From Allomyces arbusculus (lineage: Eukaryota > Blastocladiomycota > Blastocladiomycetes > Blastocladiales > Blastocladiaceae), in assembly GCA_027604705.1 (NCBI GenBank), contig JADHYV010000003.1, positions 186,001-250,000 of the forward strand: a DNA stretch of 64,000 bases, in the 5' to 3' direction. Shown piece by piece: positions 1 through 10,676 of the stretch; position 1 is the first letter of the stretch, and every line of letters begins with the position of its first letter. The notes under the pieces are model-generated. The model was not told where the DNA came from. It worked only from the letters and a program-made list of their open reading frames with translations, and made no database searches. The translations under genes and the position numbers were made by a program.

Positions 1-636
1 TGCAGCTGTTTGCACCAAGTACGTCGCTGTGCTGTCGTTTCCTGCTTGCCGTCGATCACAATTAATTTCACGAGCCGAGCTGTTGGCGTTTAGCAAACAG
101 TGCTGGCCAGGCTGGCCGTGTCTTTGCAACGTCGATGTCTTGCTCGACACGACCACGTGACGATTTGGAGCGGCGCACACCACGCGTGTGCTGTGGCCCG
201 ACAACCTCTCTGCGTGCGCATGCGCGCCGAAAGGAAATCAAAACCGCGGGGCCGCCACCAACGGCGCCGTCGTGGTGCTCCGCAATCTGCTTGCAAATCC
301 CGCCGCCTCCGCGCACGAACTACCCCACGCTGCAGCCGACCGCCACCAGTTCCACGGTGACCCCGAATCTCGACTTCCGCTAGGCCGCCGCGTGCACGAC
401 CCACCTGGCGTGCTGTCGACAGTCGACAGCAGACAGCCGGAACTCGACACGTTCAAGCTGCAAGTGGTCTGGCAAGCGTGCCTCACGACAGCCTCCAGCG
501 CTCTCCCGGCCGTGAACGTTCGGTGCCTCGCAGTCATCGCCAAGCAGCAACAACAGAAGCGCGTTGATCCGCCGACGTGTACTCAACCCGAACCGGCTGT
601 ACCAATTCATCGCCCTGGCCACGAGCAACGTCAATC
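1..636. other. Intergenic, upstream of the PI 4-kinase
   Basis: No convincing gene. Open frames here are arginine-rich and match no family I know. The one notable element is the palindrome at 411-431. An in-frame ATG at 577 could lengthen the PI 4-kinase by 20 residues. Confidence 0.6.
411..431. promoter_or_regulatory. Perfect 10-bp inverted repeat with a 1-base centre
   Basis: The arms read TGCTGTCGAC and GTCGACAGCA around a single A. It lies about 205 bases before the proposed PI 4-kinase start. A dimeric regulator could bind such a site, but the sequence gives no further proof of function. Confidence 0.35.
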
Positions 637-3600
637 ATGGCCGCGCAGGCGCCCCGCTCTGTTACAGTCCCTCCGGCAGTGACGACTCTCCCAGTCGCAA
701 CGACCCCGCGGCCGAGTACGGCGACGACGTCGACCACGTCGCCCGACTCGCGGTTCGGCCCAGCACACGCGGGGTTGCTGCGCTTGTTCCGGTCTGATTT
801 CTTTGACGAGTGGATGGCCGTCTACTACCTGTTTAAGTACCCCGACCATGCAGGTACGTGAATTGATTGTACTGCCGTACTGTGCTCTCTCTCAGACGGG
901 CCGCTGACCGATGGTGCGAATTTGAATGGGGACGGGGGACCAGGAATACAGCAATACCTCTGCGATGCGCTACGCCAATTTCCCGTCGCATCGGTGCAAG
1001 AGTACCTGCCGCAGCTCGTGTACGTGCACGTTGCGTCAGTTCGTTTGTGTGGTCAGGGTGAACTGACTGAATGCGTTTCTGCTTTCGAATAGCCATATCC
1101 TGGTTACTTTTCCGTCCATGATCCATCTCGAGACGATGATTGTGGAACTGTGCCGCGTCTCGACCCATTTCGCGCTCCTGGTATGCGCTTCGCTGGCTTG
1201 ATTGTCCACCAAGCCCGCACGGCTGACGCGTTTGTTTGGTTTCTCTAGACGCTCTGGTACTTCCAGTCGTACCTGGCAGACCTCGAGGACATGCCGACGG
1301 CACCGGCCACGAAAACGTGCGCGCGCGTCATTGGCACCGTCGAAGACATTATTCTCGCGCGCGAGGATGACCTCGACCACCACGCAACCGCGCATACCGA
1401 CTCGGACGACGAGCCCGTGAACCCGAAGGACACGAAGACGCGGCTCATGCCGCGCATGTCCACATCAACCTCCACCGCGGCGGATGCGTCGAATCCCGCT
1501 GCTTCGGCTGCAGCGGCAGCATCACCGTCGCCCGCACATCGCGGGCTCGGATCGCCTGCGAGCCCTGCGCTGGCCCCGAGCAGCAGCAACGTGTTCCGTG
1601 GTCCGACCGTGTCGCCGTCGCTTGAGGACCTGCACAAGGGCAAGGCCTTTTCGTTTTCGCATTTCGTGCAGCGCGTCGCGTCGCTCTCGACGGGTCCGAA
1701 TGGCTCCTCGGGTGGCCCTGCGTCGCCGAGCTCCAAGCGGTCGTCTATCTCGTCGACGCGGTCTGGGTCGGCAGCGGTGACCCCGCTCGAGTCAGAGCGG
1801 CAGGCCCGGCCCGACACGATCGATACGGCAACGACCGCGTCGTCGCGGCGGCGCGGGTCGTCGGCCTCGGTCGACTCGTCGCTGTGCAACGACCCAAAGT
1901 GGCTCGAGCGGTACTACTTTCACTCGGAAATGCAGTTTATTGCCGCGCTCGTGGGCATTTCCGACCGGCTCGTGCAGGTCCCGCGCGAAGCGCGCCAGTC
2001 GACACTGACGGCGGAACTTACGCTGCTCAACCACAACTTGCCGGCCCCCGTGTGCATTCCGCTCTGGTGTGCGGCCACGGGCGAGATTCGTCACCACCAG
2101 GTCGTGCGCATTTCGCCCACCGATGCGGTCGTGTTGAATTCGGCCGACCGCGTGCCGTTCCTGCTCTTCATTGAAGTCATCGAGGACGACGAGGCTGATG
2201 CTGCCGCGGCGACCGTCGAGAGCTCGAATGCGCTTGGGGTCACGGATCCGACGGCCACGCCGCGCCGGTTACCGATTCGCAGGCGGTCGTCGCTGTCGAT
2301 GCTCAAGGAGTTGGCGCCACCCGAAGCGATGACCTCTGAGACGGCTGCGGTCCCACACACGACTGCGCTGCGTAAGGCACCGTCGACGTCGGCTCTCCCA
2401 ACAGCTCGGTCCGCATCGGTCCCGCCGCCCACGACTGATCTCGGCGTGCGCAGCTCTACTCTTCCCACACCGCTGAGCCAGCCCGCTGCCGCGAAAGCGA
2501 CCTTGGCCAATGGCATGGGCACCATCAGTGAAGAAGAATTTGCCAACCGCATGCGCACGGCCGTGATTTTGCTCGCGCAGCTGCAGGACCAGGAGCGGCA
2601 AGTTTTGGCGGCTGAGCACGCCGAGGCAGCTGCAGCAACGACGCCCGCGGCACGGCGGCGTGCGCTGCAGAAACTGCAGAAAAAGCGCACCAAGGGCAGC
2701 GGCGCCGCGCGGCTGACCGAAGAGATTCGCAACCGCATTTTGCGCGAAATGATGGCGCTCGAAGAACAGCGGCTCAAGGTGCTGCACGAGTCGCACGCGC
2801 TCGGCAATGACTCGGGCGATCTCGGGCTCGCATCGACGGTCGCACCCGACCTCGTCGCCGCGCTAAGCACGATCCAGCCAGACGTGACGGTCCCGCTGCC
2901 GCTGTCGCTCGATCTGGGTGCTGACCGAATCGACGACCAGATCACGCCCATGCGCATTGTACCGCGACCCGCATCGGCGAATGGTGCCACGAGTCCCGCA
3001 CCCGGTCTGAACCGGCGGCGGCTGTCGTCGCTGCCCGCGCCGATCCCGGTCGACAAAGACGACCCGTCCGGCGCCGTGGTCCGGGAGACGTGGGCACGCA
3101 AGCGCGAGCGCATTCGCACATCGTCCGGGTACGGCGGCGCCAAGCACTGGAACCTGATCAGCATGATCATCAAGACGGGCGCCGACCTGCGACAGGAGCA
3201 GCTAGCTTGCCAGCTGATTCGTGAAATGCACCGTGTCTGGAACCGCGCGCATTTGCCGCTGTGGGTCTATCCGTACCGCGTGCTTGTGACGGGCCAGGCG
3301 CACGGGATTATCGAGACGGTTCTCAACACGGTCTCGATCCACTCATTGAAAAAGGCCATGTACGCGCGCCATGGCGAGTCGTTTACGCTCAAGGACTACT
3401 TCGTGCGCGAGTTTGGTGCCGAGGGGTCGGCGCCGTTCACGCGCGCGCAACGTGCGTTCATGGTCTCGCTGGCCGGATACTCGATCGTGTCGTATGTGTT
3501 GCAGACCAAGGACCGGCACAATGGCAACCTTCTGCTCGACTACACGACGGGCCATCTCGTGCACATTGATTTCGGGTTCATGCTCTCCAACTCGCCCGGG

Positions 3601-4092
3601 TCGGTCGCGTTCGAGTCGGCGCCGTTCAAGCTGTCGCAAGAGTACATTGACCTGCTCGGCGGGATCGGGTCGCCCATGTACACCGAGTGGCGCCAGCTCA
3701 TGGTCGATGGGTTCCTGGCGCTGCGGCGGCATCATGACCGTGTGCTCGGGCTCGTGGAAGTCATGGAACGCGACTCGCCGCTCGATTGTTTTGCCTACAC
3801 GTCGCTCCAAGGTGGCGCCGCACCGACCACGTCCAGTCCAGCACCGGCACGAACGGCGTCACCTGCGGCTGTTGCTGCTGCCGCGGCATCCGTCTCGTCG
3901 GCGACGCCTACGCCACCACCGCTCGCGCCCGTGTCGCCTGTCGCAACGGCACTTCGCGACCGGCTATTGCTGTCGCTCTCGGATACGCAGGTCGGCGACT
4001 TTGTCGATCGGCTGATCGCAAGCAGTTTGGGGAACGTCTTTACGCGCCTCTACGACCAGTACCAGCAGTTTGCTCAGGGCGTGATGGCGTAA
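637..4092 (+). CDS. PIK1: Phosphatidylinositol 4-kinase, type III beta (Pik1 class)
   Basis: Makes PI4P from phosphatidylinositol, in this family mainly at the Golgi for secretion. Four exons (637-853, 896-1019, 1093-1180, 1249-4092) keep frame and give 1,090 residues. Splicing restores the N-terminal helical region expected in this class (VQEYLPQLVHILVTF). A long Ala/Ser/Pro-rich linker separates it from the C-terminal kinase domain. The kinase domain has the glycine-rich start (SGYGGAKHWNLI), the catalytic loop DRHNGN at about residue 898 and the metal-binding DFG at about 917, so it looks active. The segment FKLSQEYIDLLGG after DFG is typical of PI4K beta rather than alpha. A low-complexity stretch rich in Ala, Ser and Pro interrupts the domain near its C-terminus. 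The start at 637 was chosen because upstream residues look like leader sequence; 577 is the alternative. Confidence 0.93.
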
Positions 4093-4810
4093 GAGAGGGT
4101 GTATTTGCGCATTGATGTTGGCATTATTCATGTCCCGTGCTCGCGCCCTCTTCCTCAGTGGTTTGCCACCGTGCTTCTCCACCCTGTTTACTGCGCCGTT
4201 TGCCGTGAATCATATTCAAATTTGCGCTGTGGCCCACTGCTTTTGGTTTTGCGTTAACTTCAGCGACTGGTTTGGTTTTGAGTTCAACGTGAGCGCGGTT
4301 CAAGCTGCCTACGGTTACAGTCAAGGCGGCGAGCAACCCTGTCCACTACTGTAGCTATGAGAGAGAGGGCAAACCTGGCTCAGCTTGAGAGCACGAATTT
4401 TGCCCAAGTGCTCCATGGCAACCCTTGACAAGTGGGATGCTGTTGGCGACATGTGCGTTGTTTTCAGACGCGAAGGGCGAAGTGAGTCACTGACGGCTGA
4501 TCTGAGCTCGACGGCTGATCTCAGCTCGATCCGTCGGCGCGGCGCCTCCGAGGGTAGACCATGTCGACTTGATCGTCACTGCAGCATGCTCGCCTCAACC
4601 CCACCTCAATCATGATCGCCACTGATCATAATGGAGACATCGTCGCGACAAGGAGCTGTCCAATGGGTGCCGCGCCGCTCCCAATTGCTATGTACCCGCC
4701 ATCACCTTGGCCGTGCGACCAAACCGAATCCAGACGTGTTTGGCGCATGGATCGTGACCGGCGATTAACCGAGCCGTGCCAATGACCTGGCCGGGTCCAT
4801 TGCCCTCGAC
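4093..4810. other. Intergenic between PI 4-kinase and LRR gene
   Basis: No gene recognised. It holds the 18-bp direct repeat at 4492-4527. An F-box exon for the following LRR gene could lie here, but I did not find one. Confidence 0.5.
4492..4527 (+). repeat. Two tandem 18-bp copies
   Basis: GACGGCTGATCTGAGCTC is followed directly by the same unit with one change (G to C). A short local duplication of no evident function. Confidence 0.8.
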
Positions 4811-5974
4811 GTGCACTCTCCACCCATTGTTGACAATGCAGGAGTCGCGCGGCCGACAATGTACCTCGTGCTTGCTGGGTCGTTCAAGGGCGGCATTCAA
4901 CCCGGAATGGCCGTCCCGCGTCCGATCAAGGCAATCCGGCATTTAAAGGTCGCTGCATCTTCATTGTGGTTCTTCGATCACGCCGGCGCGGTGCCGCCGC
5001 AGCTTGAGGGACTCGTCCTGAAGGGCACCCACCTCAATGTAGAGCACTGCCAGATACTCGTGGCGCATCTTCCTTGCACGCTGCGCCAGTTTGAACTCCA
5101 CACGGTGCATCTTCCATGCGAGCCCGCGATGCTACTCTGTGAGATCCCAAATGGTGTGCAAGATTTGGCCCTTGATGGCGTGTTTCTCTTCGATTCCTTT
5201 ATTGAACTGCTCGCACGCTCGCTTCCGCGTGCGCTCCGGTCTCTGCGGCTCGTGTGTATGGGCTTGGCACACCCTAGACTTGTGGCCGTGCTCGCTTCGT
5301 TACCCGCGCACCAGCTCGAGTCACTGGACTTGAGCGCCAACATGAACAGGCTGGAAATGCCTGCACTCGCTGATTGGCTCGGGCAATCAACACGGCTCAA
5401 GCACCTCGTGCTGAACGGCCTGGATCGGAGAAGTGCGACTGCTGCCGACGCTGCTGCCATTGCCGTAGTTCTGGACGCTCTCCCGCCGACACTGCGGTCG
5501 CTGCACCTCAACGGCACCCTCCATACGACCGAGCCACCCGCTGTGGCGATGTCACGCGTCCCGCGCTTGAAGGTGCCCGACGTGAGCAACTTGCGCCGGG
5601 CCTGCGCACGGATTGACGTGCTCCTCCCAGTTGATGTGCTCCTCCCAGTCTTGCCCGCGACGCTCCAATGTCTGCGGCTTGGATTCGTGACCCTGAATCA
5701 CGGCGAGATGCTCGCTGGGCTCGCGGCCGCGCATGCGCGTGGCACGCGCTGGCCATACTTCACTGAAGTCGATTTCCGCAATGCGAGCCCGACGGTGCGG
5801 TCGCTCGATGCCATTTTCGCAGCCCTGAAATGCGTGGTAAAGGTGCCCATGTGGCGGCAGCGGCAGCGCCAGACACGGATCCTGGTGGCTGGGAATTCGT
5901 CGCTGTTGCGGTCGAGCGAGTTTGTGGCGGCCAATGCCCGGTGGGCCGCGGATGAGTGGAATTTGGTGTCTTGA
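4811..5974 (+). CDS. Leucine-rich repeat protein, function unknown
   Basis: A single exon of 387 residues. Irregular LRR-like units recur through most of the protein, for example LRSLRLVCMGL, LESLDLSANMN, LKHLVLNGLD and LRSLHLNGTL, spaced roughly 25-30 residues apart. No signal peptide, membrane helix or catalytic domain is visible. Proteins of this style in zoosporic fungi often carry an N-terminal F-box. None is visible here, so the gene may lack its first exon or be a shortened family member. The VLLPVDVLLPV stretch near residue 275 comes from a small tandem DNA duplication. Other possible starts are the ATG at 4859 or an upstream exon. Confidence 0.65.
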   Translation: MHSPPIVDNAGVARPTMYLVLAGSFKGGIQPGMAVPRPIKAIRHLKVAASSLWFFDHAGAVPPQLEGLVLKGTHLNVEHCQILVAHLPCTLRQFELHTVHLPCEPAMLLCEIPNGVQDLALDGVFLFDSFIELLARSLPRALRSLRLVCMGLAHPRLVAVLASLPAHQLESLDLSANMNRLEMPALADWLGQSTRLKHLVLNGLDRRSATAADAAAIAVVLDALPPTLRSLHLNGTLHTTEPPAVAMSRVPRLKVPDVSNLRRACARIDVLLPVDVLLPVLPATLQCLRLGFVTLNHGEMLAGLAAAHARGTRWPYFTEVDFRNASPTVRSLDAIFAALKCVVKVPMWRQRQRQTRILVAGNSSLLRSSEFVAANARWAADEWNLVS

Positions 5975-6127
5975 ATACTTTGGAGGGAGAGGATCAACGA
6001 ATTGCATCTTCAGCTCACATAACCAGATATGCATTTGCTCTGAGCGTATGCGCTGCTTTCACCCATTTGCGTTCCCTGCCTCGACCTTAGAACAAACGAC
6101 GATGAAGATACGCTCCTCGAATCCGAT

Positions 6128-7475
6128 TTATTGTACCCGCACTCTCTTTGGCGCACGGTGCATGTCATCAAAACCATGCCACGTTGACTTTGGCATCATT
6201 CCTGGTGCAGGTGCCGCATCATACACGTCGACGTACGGCACAGATGCCGGCCACGCAGCGTCCACTGACCAAGCAGTTGCCGGCTTCGGTGCGCTGGTGA
6301 TGGAATGCTGACGCGTCGCTGTTGGTCGCAGCAGGGGCAACGTCGCGGTTGGTCCGTGCACCGGGCAGCTGTGGCTGTAGCTCGGCAGAACTGGAACCGG
6401 CGACGCGCTCGTGGTAGAGAGGGACGTCAATGTAGTCGCCGGCGCCGTGCTTACTGCCATTGTCGAGACATGTGGCCGTGTCGGCGAAATTGGTGGCAAC
6501 GGCGCGATTGGTGTCGCCATTTGGCGAACCGCGGTACCATCCGCGTGCCGCGCCAGCAATGCGCTCGGCGACGGTAACGGCGCGTGCGCGCGCTCCACTG
6601 TCCCCATCGTTGCCTCGGGCACCGGGTCACATATGTCGCGCAGGATCGCACGCGCCTCCTCGACCACGGCCGTGGGTGCAGCGGCGCCGGCGGCAAGGAC
6701 CCACTGCGCCATGCGCTTGAGAGCGGCGCGGTTTTGGTCCGCGGCTGAGTGCATGTCGGCAATCTTCGATTCGAGGTCGGCGACGCGCGCCTCGAGCTGC
6801 GTCACGACCGCGTCGTCGGTAACCGGGCTCGGGCTGCGCGCGGGTTTGGGCGACTTGCGCTTGATTTGGACGAGGAGATGTACTTGGCCGCGCTGATTGT
6901 TGGGTGGAGAAGGGTCAGTTTAGGTCAAGGAAAAAAAAAGGCGCGCAAATGGTTTTCGGCCTGGACGAACCTGGAAGAAAGGGTGCCGAAATTCCCACGC
7001 CGGCTCGATAAACTCGGTCATTCCCTTACGCGAATTGCTGGTGCTGCTGCCGACCGGGGAGACGGGACTCGACGAGAGGTTGGAAATCTTGCTGAAGAGG
7101 AATGAAAAGGTATCCCGGTTGTTAGTTGTAGAAGTGGAGGAACCAGCGGCGCCAATACGCCAAGAGCCGGCGTACCTGAACCCCCACATGTTGAGTTGCC
7201 GGTTGTACGACGAAAAGTTGCTGTGCTTGAAATACCGTGGCAGAACCGAACGCGCAAACTCTCCGGGGCTGTGCACGAGAAACGAGTCGCCCGACGCGCT
7301 CCACGAGACGATCTCCTTGAGCTCGTCGTTCTGCACACGAGGAATGGGCGGCAACAAGGTCAGATATCACGAAGGACTATAAGGGGGGGGGGGGGGGGAG
7401 GGGGATGATCGCGCATGCTCGTACCTCGAGGATCGAGTACATCTTCTGGACAAAGGTCGAGTGGCCAGACACCAT
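6128..7475 (-). CDS. Heat-shock-factor-type transcription factor
   Basis: Four exons on the minus strand (7475-7425, 7330-7176, 7091-6971, 6892-6128) give 363 residues. Joining them produces a full HSF-type winged-helix DNA-binding domain: [10 protein letters not shown], then [18 protein letters not shown], then the recognition region [14 protein letters not shown], then the wing [21 protein letters not shown] coiled coil follows ([18 protein letters not shown]), as expected for trimerising HSFs. No receiver domain is present, so this is HSF/Sfl1-like rather than Skn7-like. The first exon has only 17 codons and its ATG sits in a strong context (CCACCATGG). The first intron carries a 16-base C run on the sense strand. 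The tail is Pro/Thr/Ala-rich and may be an activation region. Confidence 0.9.
7383..7398. repeat. Homopolymer run of 16 G (plus strand)
   Basis: Lies in the first intron of the HSF-type gene, so the transcript carries a run of C. It is one of five such runs of 13-16 bases in the window. Confidence 0.9.
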
Positions 7476-8379
7476 GGTGGAGAAGATCGAGCAGTCGCTG
7501 ATGGTCGTCGAGGAGGGAGGAGCGCGACAGGTGGGCGGGGCGTTGATGCCAAACTGATCTGGTGTGCAATGGAGTCGACGGTGCACAAGACGAGTGACGG
7601 AGCTTGCGGGTCGGCCGGGCATTTGTATCCCCGGCGCGCCGTCTCGCATGCACCCGCGCGCTGCGGCCCGCCCTCCATGCCATATCAGCGCGTGTCGGTG
7701 TTCAGCAGTTGGTCCGCGGCCACGAAATGCCAAGGACCACCGGCCATGCAACTCCAAAATGACGCGTCGTTTCAGCCACCGCCCGGCGCAACCCATGCCA
7801 TTGCGCGCGCAAAGGGGTCTTTCATGACCACCGGTTCTAGGGCAACGCGGGCGTAAATGTTCCGGCCTTGGCGCTTACACAGTTTGGACAGTCGCGATCA
7901 AACTATGGGCGCGCGCCGCGCGCGCAACCAACCCACGCCGGAAAAAAAACGGCCACGAGGTAATTCGTAACAAAACGGGTGCTCTTCACTTTGTTCCAAG
8001 GGACACGAGTGTAGTCTGGGCATCACATGGCTCTCATTGGCGTGAGCGCGAGGCGTTTTGCCAAGACCCGCGCGCACGCTCACGCGCGATGGTGGTGTGG
8101 GTGTTGTGGTGATCTCGACCAAAATGGCGCGCACGCGCGTTGGCGTTCAGCGTCGCACGTTCTATTGATTTGATCAATGGACAAAAAGCTTGGAACTTGC
8201 CCAGCCCTACATCCTCCATGCGGCTCGACGAACATGGGTGGGTGGAGAGCGTGCGCGAGAGCGCGTCGTGGGCCTGCGCCCACAAACGCCAACCGCAACA
8301 CCATCCATGCCGGCGCCCCATCCATGCCGCCCCCCCTCCCCCCCCCCCCCCCCATCCATGCGCCAAGCGAGCAGCCAAC
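7476..8379. other. Intergenic between HSF-type gene and U-box/rhomboid gene
   Basis: No gene recognised on either strand. The right part has several copies of CCATCCATG flanking a 16-base C run. The plus-strand open frame from 8140 is arginine-rich and mostly antisense to the rhomboid gene. Confidence 0.5.
8338..8353. repeat. Homopolymer run of 16 C (plus strand), flanked by CCATCCATG copies
   Basis: Sits just downstream of the U-box/rhomboid stop codon, so the gene's transcript would show G. CCATCCATG occurs at about 8301, 8319 and 8352. Confidence 0.85.
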
Positions 8380-10309
8380 TTACCCGCCGACTTGGCACTG
8401 TCCGAGCGCGGGAATGCAATCAATGTAGCTGCACCACGAGCACCAGGTGCGGCCGTCGCCCGCGTAGAAGACGCGCGTCATGACGACGAATACGGCGACG
8501 AGCACGGCCAAGCTGGCTGCACGCAGCGCAAGATTCAGCGGCGAGTAGCCCGCACAGATGCGGCGCGACGACGCGCGCACCGACGACAGATCCGACGTGG
8601 CCTTTGCGCCAAGCGACTTCCGCGGCCGCCCGGCGCAGCACGACAGGTTGATGTTGGGCATGACGACGAATCCGGCGAGCAGGCCCGACAGGAAACCGAA
8701 CAGGTGACTGAAATTGTCGATCCCAGGCCAGAGGCCGAGAATGAAGGTGACAATGACAACGAACAGCATGCGCAAAAGACCGGCGAGCGGGTTGTGCAAA
8801 ATCTGCCACGACTGGATGTGGTCGATGAGCAGGAGCGCGATGCAGCCAAAGAGCGCACCCGAGCACCCGACCGACGGGGACAGGTCCGACGAGAACGACC
8901 CACCGGCGATAAAACCGAACGCGCCCGAGACAATGTAGACGGGCGCGATTCGGAACCAGCCCCAGTCGCGCTCGAGCGATCGCACTGCCGTCCACTGGAA
9001 AAGCGTGTTCATGGCCCAGTGCACGACACCAGCGTGCAAGAACAGCGGCAAAAGGAATCGGTACCACTGGTTCGGCACGACCTGGTCGGCGGGCGTCGAC
9101 GATGGCACAAACTTGCCGCACAGGTCCATGAACCCGCATTCGTACATGCCGTCGGTACTCGATTGCTTGGCCGTCGGCAACGAGCACAAAATCGCGCGCG
9201 CAGCACCCGTCGCGTTCTTGCCCGGCGCCGGTAGCTGCGGCGAGTCTCGAATGCACGGCGCGAACCGCGCGCCAATTTCGACAAGCACCTCGGTCGGTGG
9301 GCCAACGAGGTAGTTGAATCGCGGCGACGTCTGGATTGGCGAACCCGTCTGGTTGTAGCTCACGACCAGCGCCAAGACCATGCCAGTAATCTGCAATGCC
9401 GTCATCAGCCACACGAACCAGGGGCGGTACTGCTTGGCCGGCGGGAGCGCGTCGTGCGGGCTCGCGGCCGCAGCACCGCCCGTCGTCAATGCGCCGGCAT
9501 ACCGGTAGTCTTGCTGCGCGAGCGCAGCGACGAGAGCCGCGTCAGCGGCCATTTGATGGTTGGCCATGGATACGGGACGCGCCGCAGGCGCGCTAGTGCG
9601 TCGCCGTGGCGTTGGTGCGGGGGACGACGACGCCTGAGTGGGTGTCGCCGAGGACGTCAAAGCAGGTGGTTGAGGTGCTACCGCAGGTGCTGGCGCGGCC
9701 GTGCCCGCGGGCTGTGGGGTCCGGCGGCCCAGTGTCGAGTCGAGCCCCTGGTGCATCGACAGGTACTCGGCCTCGGACTGCGCGCTCTTGGGGTCGAGCC
9801 TGTACGGCACCTGCAAATCGAGCGCGGCCTGCGATTGCGGCGGCGGCTCGTAGAACGACAGCGGTCGAGCGGTGGTCGTGTGGCCGCCCGCCGTGGATCG
9901 TGACCGGATCGAATGGCGGTCAGTGGTCGGCGACGTCGGCGACGTGGGCGATGCGGGACCCGCGGGTACGGTGGACACGGCAGAATTCATGTTGAAGGCC
10001 ACAGAGGCTGGGTCGTCGGCCGCTGCAGGCAGCTCGGCGGCGAAAATGTCGGTGTCCGGGTTGAGCGGAGCGCCTGTAACAGGACACCGGTCACCGTGTT
10101 GCTCCATCCATTGCTCGAGATTCGCGCGCTCAAACGTATATCCCGTTTTCGTGATGACGGGCTCGACACATGGCTGGCCGGTAACTGAAGGACGAAATGG
10201 CGAACATGTAATGGATGAGTTTGACCATCTGCTTGCATGCACATCCAATCCCATGAGGATCAGCTCGGGCATAGGTACTGTTGCAGTAGAATGTTGCCTT
10301 GGTCGCCAT
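8380..10309 (-). CDS. U-box domain fused to an intramembrane rhomboid protease
   Basis: Two exons (10309-10279 and 10184-8380) give 611 residues. Residues 1 to about 60 form a U-box close in style to the Prp19 type: FYCNITGQPCVEPVI, TKTGYTFERANLEQWM, then RCPVTGAPLN. About 200 Pro/Ser/Ala-rich residues follow, then a rhomboid core. The first membrane helix is near 266-286. The WYRF motif is in loop 1, HWAMN gives HxxxN at about 399-403, the catalytic serine is in GCSG at about 452, and the catalytic histidine is in FSHLFG at about 504. A further helix and a Cys-rich tail (CSWCSYIDC) follow. All rhomboid catalytic residues are present. The second exon is one open frame of 601 codons that holds both most of the U-box and the whole rhomboid core, so the fusion does not depend on the predicted splice. 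The role is inferred: ubiquitin ligation coupled to membrane proteolysis. The stop TAA overlaps a GGTAAGT donor consensus, so a further 3' exon is possible. Confidence 0.9.
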
Positions 10310-10676
10310 GTTGCTGAAGCGTCGCTGGTCGTGCTGAGCAAATGTCGACAGCCCTTGTACCGAGTACAGTCGTGGTCGTCGGGTCAGCGGCCGGGGGCCG
10401 GCTTCGAGGTGCGGTTGGTATCAAAAACTGACCGCGTTGGCACGCATCTAGTTGCGGGCAGTTGCACGCGAGGAACGTCTACGGTTGTGCAAAATTGGCG
10501 ATGCCAGGTCGAGTTCGGGCGACGACGCGATTTCGCGAATGACGGCGACGGCCAGGCTGGCAGGCTGCCGAACTGTCATGCAAGGGCCCCGACGCACGCA
10601 CAAGTAACAAACCCTGACCATAAACGACACCCAAATGCAAAACAATCCGTTGCTCTTTCCGCGACTCCGACGCGCT
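10310..10676. other. Intergenic between U-box/rhomboid and Mtc1-like genes
   Basis: Holds the U-box/rhomboid promoter and the 3' end of the Mtc1-like gene. I see no gene or clear site. Confidence 0.5.

Noticed and set aside
8140-9234. Plus-strand open frame of 364 codons
   Set aside because: It is antisense to the U-box/rhomboid gene and consists of Arg/Ala/His-rich shadow sequence with no domain.
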